Shown here: positions 17,465-26,322 of the stretch, piece by piece
Layout: each line of letters opens with the position of its first letter
Position numbering within the stretch: position 1 is the stretch's first letter
Assembly (NCBI RefSeq): GCF_000620625.1
Contig: NZ_JIAW01000018.1
Coordinates: forward strand, 1 to 64,000
Reading direction: 5' to 3'
Origin: Mycobacterium sp. URHB0044
GTDB taxonomy: Bacteria; Actinomycetota; Actinomycetes; Mycobacteriales; Mycobacteriaceae
Length of the DNA stretch: 64,000 nt
Made by a program: the position numbers and the translations under genes
The notes under the pieces: model-generated
The model's database searches: none
Told to the model about the DNA's origin: nothing
What the model saw: only the letters and a program-made list of their open reading frames with translations

Positions 17465-17505
17465 CTGAACGGATCGACCGGTGGGGAGCTGGCCGGTCCG
17501 TTCAG
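17465..17505. terminator. Stem-loop between convergent genes
   Basis: CTGAACGG at 17465 pairs with CCGTTCAG at 17498, with an inner GACCGG/CCGGTC helix. It lies 12 bases after the amidohydrolase stop and before the convergent small gene, so it may stop transcription from the left. No T-run follows. Confidence 0.5.
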
Positions 17506-17576
17506 TTCGGCTACCCCGTGGCGACTGGTACGCGCGGGAAGTTGAGCATGCGGCGTGCGCTTTCCTCGACTTGCGA

Positions 17577-17822
17577 TCAATCGATCGGCGGTTGCGTGCG
17601 TTGTCCACGCAACCTCTCCGCGATCCTCTGCAAGGCATCCAGCCTGACCTGTTGTGCCGCGATCTCCTCGTGATCAACAGGATCGGCAGCGTTGAGTTGC
17701 TCGACTAGCGACCGCGTATGGGCGAGCTCCTTGAACAGCCGCGCGTCGGCCTCTTGGAAGGTGATCAGATCCATTTCTTCGGCAAGCGGATCGTGTTTTG
17801 GCGCAATGCCTTCACTGCTCAT
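17577..17822 (-). CDS. Small coiled-coil protein of unknown function
   Basis: This 81-residue acidic protein is mostly helical. Residues 20-75 show heptad-like spacing (ITFQEADARLFKELAHTRS, then VEQLNAADP and LDALQRIAERL), suggesting a helical hairpin. I do not recognise a family. The ATG follows GAGGAAG, and the gene begins 24 bases after the CoA-transferase stop on the same strand, so it is likely cotranscribed with it. A role as partner or chaperone of the enzyme is only a guess. Confidence 0.6.
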   Translation of the reverse strand: MSSEGIAPKHDPLAEEMDLITFQEADARLFKELAHTRSLVEQLNAADPVDHEEIAAQQVRLDALQRIAERLRGQRTQPPID

Positions 17823-17846
17823 AAGACTTCTTCCTCGTTCGTGTAC

Positions 17847-19040
17847 CTACACCGAATCCAATTCCGTCAACACTTCCTCGGTGTGCTCCCCCGGCGCGGG
17901 CGCGTGGCGTCGTACTTCGAACGGTTCGCCGTCCACGATGGCCGCCGAACCGACATACGCCACCGGACCCGCAACGGGATGCACGCCCTCGACGAACACG
18001 TTGCGTCGCGCAACATGGGGATCAGCCGCGACTTCCGCGACGCTCTGATGGGCTGCGCCCAAGGCGAATCCGTGCTGAGCGGCCAGCCGCAACCATTCGC
18101 CCAGCGGCTTCGTCGCGATCACGTCCGCCACGAGTCGCCGCTCGGCGGCGTCTCCCCAGTCCACCGAAGAATTGGACGAGTCGGCCTGACGCCCCACTAG
18201 GTCTTCACGACCGGCGGCGACCGCCCACTTGTCCCAGAACCGCTGTTCGATGCACCCGAACAACACGACTCGCGAATCGGCCGTTTCGTAGAACTGGTAG
18301 CGCGATCCAGTCAGCTCACCATCGGACCGAGCCGCCATACCGGATCGATCCGTGATTCGATCCGCGTTGCGCTGCAACACTATCGGTAACCATGCTGTCG
18401 CCGCCGTAGCATCCGACCCCGCCACGTCGATGTAGGCACCCTTGCCGGTCTCACGCGCGCGTAACAGCGCCGCGACGGCGTGCAGGGCGGCGTGTAACGC
18501 TCCCACACTGGTGGCTTCGCCCCCCAGGTTCGCCCCATCCTGGTCGAACGTGCCGTGTCGCAACAGCCCGCCCTCGCACCGTTCTACCGCGTGCGCACCG
18601 ACGAGCGCGTTCATCAACATCCCATGCGTCGGAATGTTGGCGTACGGTCCATCGGCGCCGAAACCCGTGTGCTGCACATAGACCAGCGAGGGCTTGCGCC
18701 GCCGCATCTCGTCCGGGCCGATTCCGAGTCGGTCGCAGACGCCGGGCCGATTGCCGTCCACGAACACGTCGGCGGTATCGATCAATCGCCAGAACGTCTC
18801 ACGATCGGCGTCGGCACGCAGGTCCAACAGGACCGAGCGCTTGTTGCGGTTTACCTGAGCGTGCGCCACGCTCACGCCGGGAACGATCTGGCCAAGGAAG
18901 TAGCGCAGATAATCACCGGCCGGCGGTGCTTCGACCTTGATGACGTCGGCACCGAGATCACCCAAGAGCATGCCGACGGTGTCGCCGTTGAGCAGTACCG
19001 CCGATTCCACGACACGCACTCCGTCGAGCAGATTGGCCAT
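17847..19040 (-). CDS. Family III (CaiB/BaiF) CoA-transferase
   Basis: This 397-residue protein is a single-domain CoA-transferase. It opens with [34 protein letters not shown], has NRNKRSVLLDL near residue 65, and keeps an Asp at the catalytic position in YIDVAGSDATAA. Such enzymes form interlocked dimers and move CoA between acids through a glutathione-independent aspartyl-CoA intermediate. The ATG follows CGGAGGACGA. The upstream DapB-like genes are read in the same direction with a 31-base gap, so the four genes to 21281 may be one unit. The acid substrate is unknown. Confidence 0.9.
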   Translation of the reverse strand: MANLLDGVRVVESAVLLNGDTVGMLLGDLGADVIKVEAPPAGDYLRYFLGQIVPGVSVAHAQVNRNKRSVLLDLRADADRETFWRLIDTADVFVDGNRPGVCDRLGIGPDEMRRRKPSLVYVQHTGFGADGPYANIPTHGMLMNALVGAHAVERCEGGLLRHGTFDQDGANLGGEATSVGALHAALHAVAALLRARETGKGAYIDVAGSDATAATAWLPIVLQRNADRITDRSGMAARSDGELTGSRYQFYETADSRVVLFGCIEQRFWDKWAVAAGREDLVGRQADSSNSSVDWGDAAERRLVADVIATKPLGEWLRLAAQHGFALGAAHQSVAEVAADPHVARRNVFVEGVHPVAGPVAYVGSAAIVDGEPFEVRRHAPAPGEHTEEVLTELDSV

Positions 19041-19071
19041 TCGTCCTCCGTAGCTGTGCGGGAAAGCGTGT

Positions 19072-20178
19072 CTAGCGCAACAGGAGGGGGGATCCCGCCC
19101 GGCGGTGTTGGGGTGCGCCGAACACGGGCGCGTTCATGTGTCCCGGCGGTGCGGCGACGATGCTGGGTATCGCATTGACGAAGGCCGCCACGGACGTCCA
19201 CGACTGTGAGTCCATCCAGTGCTCACCGCCGGGGTCGCTGACGTGCCCGCCGTGACGGACGCCTTGGGCGAACGACTGACCACGTGCATAGCGGACCTGC
19301 AGCGACGGCGTTCCTTCCACGGTGATGATCCAGTCGTTGTCGACGTCCCAACCCGGCAGTTCCAGATCGCACACCCACCGGCACGTGATCCGCACGAACG
19401 GTGCGCCGTCGATCAACCCCGTCCAGGAGAACTCGGTACCCGCGACCGTTCCCGGTGGTACCGGAGCGGTGACGTCCGTCAGCTCTCGTTGCGTGGTTGC
19501 GAACCGGGCGTCGACGACGACCTCGTCGAGCCGCTGCCCCAGTTGAGCGGCCATCGCGTACGGAGTCTGCCGGTACATGTGGTCGAACATCGCGATGATC
19601 TGATCGCGGGGAAAGTCCTGCGGCTTCGCGCCGAACCCGAGCAACGGATAGACGTGGGCGTCGAGATCCGTGCAGTCCATTCGTTCGAGGACGTCGACGT
19701 GGTCCACCTCCAACGTATGTCCGGCGAGGGTGATCGCCAGGCGTTCTGCAACGAAACCGGGAGAAGATCCAACTGCCAGCACTGTCGAACCACCGCGCCG
19801 GCATGCGTCTTCGACTTCGCCGGCGTAGTCGGCGCTGATTCCTGCCGGGAAGAAGTAGTCATGCGCGAGAAGGAGATTCTTTCCGCTGGCTAGCAGACGC
19901 AACGCGTCGGCGTGACTTTCGCTGGGCCCCAATGCGACTAGCGGCGTGAAGACCACGACATCGGCATCGAGCGCATCGATCTCTGACCGCGCTCTGGTAA
20001 CTCGGACACCGGTCGGCGCAAGGCCGACGAGCTCTCCCGCGTCACGCCCCTCCTTGTCTTCGGAGAAGGCGAAGACGCCGACGACGTCGAACTCGTCGGG
20101 ACGTTGCAAGAGCACCCGCAACACGAATCCACCCAGCCGGCCAGGTCCCCAGACGACGACCTTCGTCCGGACTGTCAC
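19072..20178 (-). CDS. DapB-like NAD(P)-dependent dehydrogenase (paralogue A)
   Basis: This 368-residue protein has an N-terminal Rossmann fold with VVWGPGRLGG and the layout of the dihydrodipicolinate-reductase-like group (COG3804) that includes 2,4-diaminopentanoate dehydrogenase. ELVGLAPTGVRVTR and the AVGSSPGFVAERL segment near residue 145 are shared with paralogue B. These proteins are too long for true DapB. In mycobacteria many copies lie near lipid genes and their substrates are unknown. The GTG overlaps the stop of paralogue B in a GTGA, so the two are translationally coupled and may form a heteromer. Confidence 0.82.
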   Translation of the reverse strand: MTVRTKVVVWGPGRLGGFVLRVLLQRPDEFDVVGVFAFSEDKEGRDAGELVGLAPTGVRVTRARSEIDALDADVVVFTPLVALGPSESHADALRLLASGKNLLLAHDYFFPAGISADYAGEVEDACRRGGSTVLAVGSSPGFVAERLAITLAGHTLEVDHVDVLERMDCTDLDAHVYPLLGFGAKPQDFPRDQIIAMFDHMYRQTPYAMAAQLGQRLDEVVVDARFATTQRELTDVTAPVPPGTVAGTEFSWTGLIDGAPFVRITCRWVCDLELPGWDVDNDWIITVEGTPSLQVRYARGQSFAQGVRHGGHVSDPGGEHWMDSQSWTSVAAFVNAIPSIVAAPPGHMNAPVFGAPQHRRAGSPLLLR

Positions 20179-21281
20179 AAGACAGCCGCCGTGGAAGCGA
20201 CTAGGTTTCGGGACGGCGTCAACGGAAGGTCGAGCGCCGAGATCAAACCGGTGGGAGCACCGGCCATCTCAGGGATCAGGTTGACCATCCGCATCGCGGT
20301 ACCGCTGACGGACCCCCATACATCGCCGCTGCGGCCCAGATCGAGATCGCATCGCATGGATGGGTTTCCCTCGATCACGATGCGATAATTGGATTCGCCG
20401 ACGCCGTCGAACCTCGGCCAGTCGGGTGCCACGTCGGCGGCCATCCTGGTGATGTGTTCTGCGGTGATCACCGTGCGCCCGGCGACTCGGCCCTCACACG
20501 CCACGCGACGGGCGACCACGGTGCCCGCCTCCATCAGACCCACGGAGGTGTTCAGGTCTGCGTCGTGGACCGCGAAGTCGTTCGTTCCCACCACTTCGTC
20601 GAGTGCGACGCCCATGCGGTCGGCAAGTTGGTGCACCATCGGGCCCCAGAACGCCACGAAGGCTCCGCCGCTGGCGATCGGCGCCTCGTAGGACGGTGAA
20701 TGACCGAAGCCCATGATGCCGCGAATGACCGGTTCCACGTCGTAGTGGTCATAGATGCCGATCTCCTGAACAAGGACGTGCTCAACCGTGTCCGACATCG
20801 TCAACAGCGCCATCGGCAGCAGGTCGCTGGAGAAGCCGGGGTCGAGACCCGTCGACAGGAACGTCGACCCGCCCTTCGCGGCCGCCGCTTCGAGCGGCTC
20901 CCTCAACGTGGCGGGGCCGACAGGTGGGTAGAGCATCCCGAGCAGGGAGATGGTCACGACGTCGATGCCGCGCTCGAGCGCCGTCGCGATCTCGGCGACC
21001 ACGTCAGCTTCCCGACCGAGCCCGTTCGCGCAGTAGCTCAACACGTCGGGATTACCGGCGAGCGCTTCTTCGAGGGAGCCGACCGCCGCGATGCCCACGC
21101 CATCCATCCCCACCAGTTCGCCGGCGTCACCGCCGACCTTGTCGGGCGTGGAGACCCACAGGCTCACCAGCTCCAAATCGGGGTGACCGATGATGCCCTT
21201 CAGCGCTTGCTGCCCGGTGGCACCCGTGCCGACGTGCGCTACTCGGACTTTTCGCCCTCGCGTAGTTTCCCTTACCGACAT
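20175..21281 (-). CDS. DapB-like NAD(P)-dependent dehydrogenase (paralogue B)
   Basis: This 368-residue protein opens with VRVAHVGTGATGQQALKGII, a Rossmann nucleotide site, and carries DAGELVGMDGVG and STGLDPGFSSDLLP, matching paralogue A. It has the same length as its partner, so the pair looks like a tandem duplication that diverged. Both probably act on an NAD(P)-linked imine, aldehyde or keto-acid substrate. The ATG at 21281 was chosen over one at 21362 because the upstream residues are not family-like. Downstream it overlaps paralogue A. The N-terminal remnant at 24986 may be a third relative. Confidence 0.82.
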   Translation of the reverse strand: MSVRETTRGRKVRVAHVGTGATGQQALKGIIGHPDLELVSLWVSTPDKVGGDAGELVGMDGVGIAAVGSLEEALAGNPDVLSYCANGLGREADVVAEIATALERGIDVVTISLLGMLYPPVGPATLREPLEAAAAKGGSTFLSTGLDPGFSSDLLPMALLTMSDTVEHVLVQEIGIYDHYDVEPVIRGIMGFGHSPSYEAPIASGGAFVAFWGPMVHQLADRMGVALDEVVGTNDFAVHDADLNTSVGLMEAGTVVARRVACEGRVAGRTVITAEHITRMAADVAPDWPRFDGVGESNYRIVIEGNPSMRCDLDLGRSGDVWGSVSGTAMRMVNLIPEMAGAPTGLISALDLPLTPSRNLVASTAAVL

Positions 21282-21428
21282 GGTGATCTCCAATGATCGA
21301 CGAACACTTATCCGACACACTAGTCGATTATATGGCGGGCTGTGCCAGACTTCGGAATTCACCCATTCAGGATGTGCGCCCAGCCTGCATCACATTCTTC
21401 GTGGCGTCGGTAGCCAGGAAGGGTCCGA

Positions 21429-22346
21429 TCACGGCACCGCTGCGCTGGCAGGCCCCGCAAGCAAACGCAAGGCCATCAACGGCAAAATGGTCGTCAAGAG
21501 GAAGGTAACGTTCAGCATCACGATCCACGACACCAAAATTGAGAGCTGACCGGGTTTACGTCGCACTACGGTCCGTGCAATAACCTCAAAGACGTCCTCG
21601 CCCTTGGTGTTCCGCCACGTTAGCCCAAATACTACGAGCACCATGAACGGGACCTGCTCCAAGATCGGCCACAGCAGTGGGAAGCGCCCCTCGCCGACGG
21701 CGACCGTCGGCCCGAACGCGTACTGGTACTGCCACCACCCAAAACCATGTGCTGCGCCCTCGAGCGTCAGATCGAAGACGTAGAACAGCGGAAATGACAC
21801 GATCGTGGTTGCGAGGTACGGGTTGGCCTCCGGCCAGCGCTCCTTGGCAACGTGAAATGTCTTCTCGAGCGCCAGGAAGAACGTCGTGTAGAAGAAGACG
21901 TATCCGGGGATGAACCACCAGCATCGCACCGGTGAGGTCCAGATGGTCTCGCCCCATTCATACGTCGAAAAGGCCGGACTGTAGAGCAGGTAGGTGCCCC
22001 AGTCTCCGTAGGTCTCCTGCCAGAACGCCGTGGCGGAAGCGATCGCAATGAGCAGGACGCGACTAAGTCTGCCTTCGCGCACCGATTGCGCGAACCCGAT
22101 GCCGACAATGACGAGCGCGATGGCCGTGACGCCCAGTTCCCACGGCAGTCGTCCCGCGGGGCGCAGCAGTGTGCCGCCGCTGTGCCCGGCGACGAAGAGG
22201 ACAAGGACCATCAGCGCAATTGCGCAGAGGAGAGCGCCCACTGCGCGCCCGCGGCCGGCACCGGAAGCACCCCTCAAGTAGCGCGCCGCCACCGTCCCGG
22301 ATTGATCTGCTTCTGCTACCACGCACACCCCTACCACTGGTCCCAT
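21429..22346 (-). CDS. AveC-like polytopic membrane protein (second copy)
   Basis: This 305-residue protein has about seven hydrophobic helices and the same order of features as the copy at 12.6 kb: an early ELGVTAIALVIVGIGF helix, then FWQETYGDWGTYLLYSP, PGYVFFYTTFFLALEK, and a late PILEQVPFMVLVVFG. The YGDWGTYLLY segment parallels ADWGSYLVYN of the first copy. The activity is unknown, and spiroketal formation cannot be assumed. The ATG at 22346 is my choice, and a TTG at 22406 is possible. Operator family A site 4 lies about 70 bases upstream. A TetR gene precedes it on the same strand. Confidence 0.7.
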   Translation of the reverse strand: MGPVVGVCVVAEADQSGTVAARYLRGASGAGRGRAVGALLCAIALMVLVLFVAGHSGGTLLRPAGRLPWELGVTAIALVIVGIGFAQSVREGRLSRVLLIAIASATAFWQETYGDWGTYLLYSPAFSTYEWGETIWTSPVRCWWFIPGYVFFYTTFFLALEKTFHVAKERWPEANPYLATTIVSFPLFYVFDLTLEGAAHGFGWWQYQYAFGPTVAVGEGRFPLLWPILEQVPFMVLVVFGLTWRNTKGEDVFEVIARTVVRRKPGQLSILVSWIVMLNVTFLLTTILPLMALRLLAGPASAAVP

Positions 22347-22416
22347 TGCGCTACCGCCCGGGCGAGGTGAATACCGCGTCACCCGGCGGTACCTTGAATC
22401 AACCAAAAACCAACAG

Positions 22417-22427
22417 TCTTGTCAATA
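22417..22427. promoter_or_regulatory. Inverted repeat TCTTG-T-CAATA (operator family A, site 4)
   Basis: TCTTGTCAATA shares the TCTTGTCAA core with the perfect site at 28936 but has a weaker right arm. It lies upstream of the AveC-like gene and downstream of the TetR gene at 22583. Confidence 0.4.
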
Positions 22428-22582
22428 GGTTGCGGGCGGCGCGACGCGGTGGATGAGATCGAGCAGCGCGCGGAAGTCCCGATGATTGCCGCGCAATGCA
22501 TTCCGGGGAGCCGTTGTAGCTATATGTATCTGGTTGATCTGCTGTGGTTGATCATGTTCAGCCAGCTGTGCCGGTGAACTGC

Positions 22583-23236
22583 TCAGCCCGCCGGTTCAGC
22601 GTGCGCGCTGGCCCAGATCAGGTGAGCGATGCTGTACGCGACCATCGATTGCTTGACGGGCGCACCTGCCACGCGCCAGTGGTACCAGAACCGCTCCATC
22701 ATCGACTGAATTGCCAGCCCCTGAACCATCGGATCAACGCCGGGCAGCCGCTTTCCGCCACGCAATTTGAGCAGTGCCTGGCCCAGGATCTTCGCGCCGG
22801 TCATCTCCGCGTTGACGCTCCACTCACGAAGTTCAGGGTCGGCATACGCGGCCTGGAACGCGGCGTAGACGAACGATCCGTGCTGATCCCAGAAGCCGAA
22901 GTACTCCTCCACCCAGCGCGCTACGTCCTCGATCGAGGAATTCACAGACAGCCGGCGCAACCCCTCCGCCGCCACGATGCCCGCCTCCTCGGCATCGTGC
23001 CCGATCGCGAGGAGCACGTCCTGCTTGCTGGTGAAATACGTATAGAAGGAGGCCCGCCGAATCTCGCTGGCCTCGGTGATGTCGTTGATGGTGGTCGCGT
23101 CGTAGCCCTTCTCCAAGAGGAGTCGCTTCGCTTCGCGAAGGATTCGCGTCTTGGTTCGCAGACCCTTGTTGCCCAGATCTGCCACCGGACCGGCTTGGCG
23201 AACCTGCGTTTGCGGACGTGGAGACGTTCTCGGCAT
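22583..23236 (-). CDS. TetR family transcriptional regulator
   Basis: This 217-residue protein has the TetR three-helix DNA-binding domain at about residues 28-75, with AKRLLLEKGYDATTINDIT followed by ASFYTYFTSKQDVLLAIG. The C-terminal ~140 residues form the helical ligand-binding and dimer domain, with WVEEYFGFWDQHGSFVYAAF. The ATG at 23236 was chosen because residues before it are unlike the family. It lies between the second AveC-like gene and another TetR gene, all leftward. It is a candidate regulator of the CTTG-W-CAAG sites in this block, with acyl-CoA or a substrate as inducer. This is inference. Confidence 0.9.
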   Translation of the reverse strand: MPRTSPRPQTQVRQAGPVADLGNKGLRTKTRILREAKRLLLEKGYDATTINDITEASEIRRASFYTYFTSKQDVLLAIGHDAEEAGIVAAEGLRRLSVNSSIEDVARWVEEYFGFWDQHGSFVYAAFQAAYADPELREWSVNAEMTGAKILGQALLKLRGGKRLPGVDPMVQGLAIQSMMERFWYHWRVAGAPVKQSMVAYSIAHLIWASAHAEPAG

Positions 23237-23301
23237 GTACCAATTTTGACATGACTGTCGGCCGAGCGAGCGTTGACCACTCAAACGTCGTGCCAACTGA
23301 C

Positions 23302-23973
23302 CTAACGCGCCGGCGCGCGCTTCCGTCGGGTGTCGCGCCGCAGCCCTTCCATCAGTAGGTCGAGACCGTAGATGAAGGTGTTCTGCGCATCGGCGGCGGA
23401 ATGCCGAATCGCGGGGCTTTCGGCAGCAGCTGCGAGGTGGGTATGCCCCTTCACCTCACGCGGTATCGATCTCTTCGGCGCGTTCAACCAGGCCTCACGA
23501 CGTTGAACATCACCAGTCACGTAGGTCATCAACGCCTCCAACGCACGGGCCGCGTCCACGGGCGCGAAACCACCCTTGGCCAGCAGCGCCATCGATCCTT
23601 CGGCAAGTCGTAACCCGTGTGGGGTGGCGAAGTACGGCACGTGCTTCCAGACGAATGTGGCCAGCCCGGCGGTCTCGCCCATCGTGCGCCACGTCGACAA
23701 ACACAGTTCGCGAAGTGCGGAATCCCACCGACCAGTGGGCACTTCGACCTGTTGCAGCAATGCGTCTGCGACGAGGACGAGAAGGGCCTCCTTGTTCGGC
23801 ACGTGTGAGTACAGCGTCATCGGTGCCTTGTCGGTGGCCTCGGCCAATCTACGCATCGTGAGCGCCGCGAGTCCCTCCTCGCGGGCGATCCCTACGGCCA
23901 CCTCGATGAGTACGTCCCGCGACAACGTCGACCGAGAAGCGTCATCCGAGGGATGAGTCGATGTCACGGTCAC
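23302..23973 (-). CDS. TetR family transcriptional regulator
   Basis: This 223-residue protein has a TetR HTH domain with LIEVAVGIAREEGLAALTM, then APMTLYSHVPNKEALLVLVADALL, and a helical C-terminal domain of the TetR_C type. The GTG at 23973 is preceded by GGAAGG, and a second GTG two codons later is possible. It is divergent from the SDR at 24171, and the 197 bases between them hold a near-perfect 25-bp palindrome at 24105-24129. The simplest reading is that this protein binds there and controls the SDR and perhaps itself. The inducer is unknown. Confidence 0.92.
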   Translation of the reverse strand: MTVTSTHPSDDASRSTLSRDVLIEVAVGIAREEGLAALTMRRLAEATDKAPMTLYSHVPNKEALLVLVADALLQQVEVPTGRWDSALRELCLSTWRTMGETAGLATFVWKHVPYFATPHGLRLAEGSMALLAKGGFAPVDAARALEALMTYVTGDVQRREAWLNAPKRSIPREVKGHTHLAAAAESPAIRHSAADAQNTFIYGLDLLMEGLRRDTRRKRAPAR

Positions 23974-24104
23974 GATTCCTTCCCGATCCGATGAGCGGCA
24001 ACTGTTCTCATCTCCACGCAGCATGGTACGCGGGGAACCGAATCAACGACCGAAAAGCTTTGCCCCCTTGACGCGCTGACCCCTTCGACGTAGCGTCGCA
24101 GCGA

Positions 24105-24129
24105 CCTACCCGTACATAGTACGGGTAGG
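24105..24129. promoter_or_regulatory. 25-bp palindromic operator between TetR and SDR genes
   Basis: Arms CCTACCCGTAC and GTACGGGTAGG are exact inverse complements around ATA. The site lies 41 bases before the SDR ATG and 131 bases before the TetR start, where a TetR dimer pair could block the SDR promoter. I found no second copy in the window. Confidence 0.7.
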
Positions 24130-24170
24130 ACGCAATCACCTCATCCCTCGACGAAGAGGAACGCCAGAAC

Positions 24171-24941
24171 ATGCCAGCCGAGCTCGACCGCCTGTTCCGC
24201 CTCGATGCACAACGCGTCGTAGTCATTGGCGGTGCAGCGGGAATCGGGCGAGCCACCGTCCTGCTCCTGGCGGAAGCCGGCGCTGAAGTCATCGTTGCCG
24301 ACCGTGACGAGGCAGCCGCTAAATCAGTCTCCGAGGAAGTGAGACAGAACGGCGGAACAGCTGAGAGCGTGGGCGTCGACATCACCTCTGAAGACTCAGT
24401 GAAGGATCTGTTCAGCGGGGTTGGTCGCATCGGTGTCTCGGTAAACTGCGTCGGGATTTACCCGAAGACACCGCTCCTCGAAACGTCCACTGCCGCCTGG
24501 GATTCAGTGCATGACGTGAATCTCAAGGGCGCGTTTCTGTGTATTCGCGAGGCCGGTCGTGCCATGGTTGCCGACGAGGTGGCCGGCTCGATCATCAGCG
24601 TGTCGTCGATCAGTTCACTTCATCCGGCGGTCATCGGAAACGCCGCATCCGGCGCCTCCAAGGGCGGGCTGAACGTCCTCACCAAGACGGCAGCCCTCGA
24701 GCTCGGCCCACATGGAATCCGCGTCAACGCCCTACTCCCGGGTGGAACGCTCACTGAGAATGCGATGCGCCCAAGCCCGGTAACACGCACGGGCCCCATC
24801 CTCGGCGAGGGGCGCGTGCTGATGGGCCGCATGGCGCAACCGGTGGAAATGGCCGCGGGAATACTCTTCCTAGCCGCCCCTGCTTCCAGCTACATGACCG
24901 GCCAGATGATCGTCCTCGACGGCGGCTTCCTCGTCACGTAA
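24171..24941 (+). CDS. SDR family protein with altered catalytic Tyr
   Basis: This 256-residue protein has the SDR cofactor site [12 protein letters not shown] near residue 17, a DRD at the end of strand two that suits NAD, NCVGIY, and ISVSSISSL with the catalytic Ser. At the YxxxK site it reads SGASK, with Ser where Tyr should be, while Lys is kept. The C-terminus [14 protein letters not shown] is normal. Without the Tyr the usual proton transfer is not possible, so it may act on an odd substrate, bind ligand only, or use another residue. It is divergent from the TetR gene and follows the 25-bp palindrome. Confidence 0.85.
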   Translation: MPAELDRLFRLDAQRVVVIGGAAGIGRATVLLLAEAGAEVIVADRDEAAAKSVSEEVRQNGGTAESVGVDITSEDSVKDLFSGVGRIGVSVNCVGIYPKTPLLETSTAAWDSVHDVNLKGAFLCIREAGRAMVADEVAGSIISVSSISSLHPAVIGNAASGASKGGLNVLTKTAALELGPHGIRVNALLPGGTLTENAMRPSPVTRTGPILGEGRVLMGRMAQPVEMAAGILFLAAPASSYMTGQMIVLDGGFLVT

Positions 24942-24985
24942 CCGCCGACTACCCGACCCCAGAACTCGAACGAGAGGCAGCAATC

Positions 24986-25087
24986 GTGGTACATCGCGTA
25001 ACACAGTGCCGCACAGGTCAATTCGGCGCTCCCGCGTTCATTCGGGCCGCCATCGAGTGGGCGGGACTCGATAGATCATGGCGATAG
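24986..25087 (+). pseudogene. Possible N-terminal remnant of a DapB-like gene
   Basis: A 33-codon frame from GTG 24986, preceded by GAGAGGC, reads VHRVTQCRTGQFGAPAFIRA and stops at 25085-25087. The pattern resembles the Rossmann start of the DapB-like proteins at 19-21 kb (V-TG-G--A---I). It ends ten bases inside the P450 gene. I read it as the truncated head of a lost third copy, though a small real peptide cannot be excluded. Confidence 0.35.
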
Positions 25088-26322
25088 ACCGCAACGTTGT
25101 CGGACGGCGTGTCGTCGAGGACTTCGACCACATGTCGAACGAGTTTGCCGCGGATCCGCACGGTTCCTTTCGTGAATTGCGGGAGCGTTGCCCGGTTTCC
25201 TACTCGGAGAAGCATGGCGGCCATTGGCTACTCACCCGCTATGAGGACGTCGCCGCCGCGCTGAAGAACGACGACGCCTTCTCTTCGGCTCGACCCGCGG
25301 GCACGGACGGAGTGGCGGTACACATTCCGTCGATGCCTGCTCCCATGCAGATTCCCATTGAGATGGACCCGCCGGAATCGCTGAAGTACCGTCGTGCCCT
25401 ACATCCGTTCCTGTCTCCGGCCGCCGTCGCAGCGCGGGGGCCAAGGATTCAGCAGCACGTCGAGAAGTGTGTCGACGCGTTCATCGAGCGCGGCGAAGGT
25501 GACTTGATCATCGATCTGGCCAGTTTGGCGCCGGCATACGTGATCACCGACATGATTGGCTTGCCGATCGAATACGCCCCGCGTTTCTCGGTGATCATGC
25601 ACGCCATCACCTCCCATATCCCCCACAGTCCTCCGTGGGAGGAAGCCGTCGCGGACATTCCGTGGCTGATCGGCGTCATCAACGAGGCGATCGCGCAACC
25701 GACGGACGGCGTCGATGGAACTGTGCTGAGTTCGTTGGCCGGCGCGGCCGTCGACGGCGAGCCGATACGGCCGGAGATCATCGAGTCGATGGTCATGCTG
25801 TTGATAGGTGGTGGCGTAGACACCACCACGTCATTGGCCGGCCAAGCGTTCATGTGGCTGCACCAGCACCCTGACAAGCGAGAATGGTTACGGCACAACC
25901 TCAACGAGTTGAGCTGGATCTCCGAGGAGTTCCTGCGATATAGCTCGCCGGTTACTACCCAGGCTCGCACCTGCGTTCAAGCGATCGAAGTTGGTGGACA
26001 GGTACTGCAACCGGGTGAGCGAGTGTTGTTGTGCCTCGCCGCGGCGAACCACGATCCGGACCAATTCCCCGATCCCGACGACGTTCTGTTCGACCGCGAG
26101 GTCAACCGACACTTGGCCTTCGGGGTGGGCACACATCGTTGTATCGGCTCGAACCTGGCCCGAGCAACATTCGAGGCGATGGTCATCCAAGTCTTGACCC
26201 GCCTACCCGACTACCGCGTGAACGAAGAGCTCGCTGCGTTGTATCCGGCACAGGGCCTCGTCAACGGCTACGTCCGCCTGCCCGTGACGTTTACCCCCGC
26301 CCTCCGGTCGGACGTGCGTTGA
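25078..26322 (+). CDS. Cytochrome P450
   Basis: This 414-residue soluble P450 has the I-helix GGGVDTTTSL, the K-helix EEFLRYSSP and the heme loop FGVGTHRCIG with Cys355. It should monooxygenate a hydrophobic compound. The ATG start has no strong Shine-Dalgarno site, and GTG or later starts are possible, but the N-terminal region looks complete. Its stop overlaps the TTG of LivJ-like gene 3 (TTGA), and a 3Fe-4S ferredoxin and CoA-transferase follow. The operon thus holds the oxygenase, its likely electron donor, a binding protein and an activation enzyme for one substrate. Confidence 0.95.
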   Translation: MAIDRNVVGRRVVEDFDHMSNEFAADPHGSFRELRERCPVSYSEKHGGHWLLTRYEDVAAALKNDDAFSSARPAGTDGVAVHIPSMPAPMQIPIEMDPPESLKYRRALHPFLSPAAVAARGPRIQQHVEKCVDAFIERGEGDLIIDLASLAPAYVITDMIGLPIEYAPRFSVIMHAITSHIPHSPPWEEAVADIPWLIGVINEAIAQPTDGVDGTVLSSLAGAAVDGEPIRPEIIESMVMLLIGGGVDTTTSLAGQAFMWLHQHPDKREWLRHNLNELSWISEEFLRYSSPVTTQARTCVQAIEVGGQVLQPGERVLLCLAAANHDPDQFPDPDDVLFDREVNRHLAFGVGTHRCIGSNLARATFEAMVIQVLTRLPDYRVNEELAALYPAQGLVNGYVRLPVTFTPALRSDVR

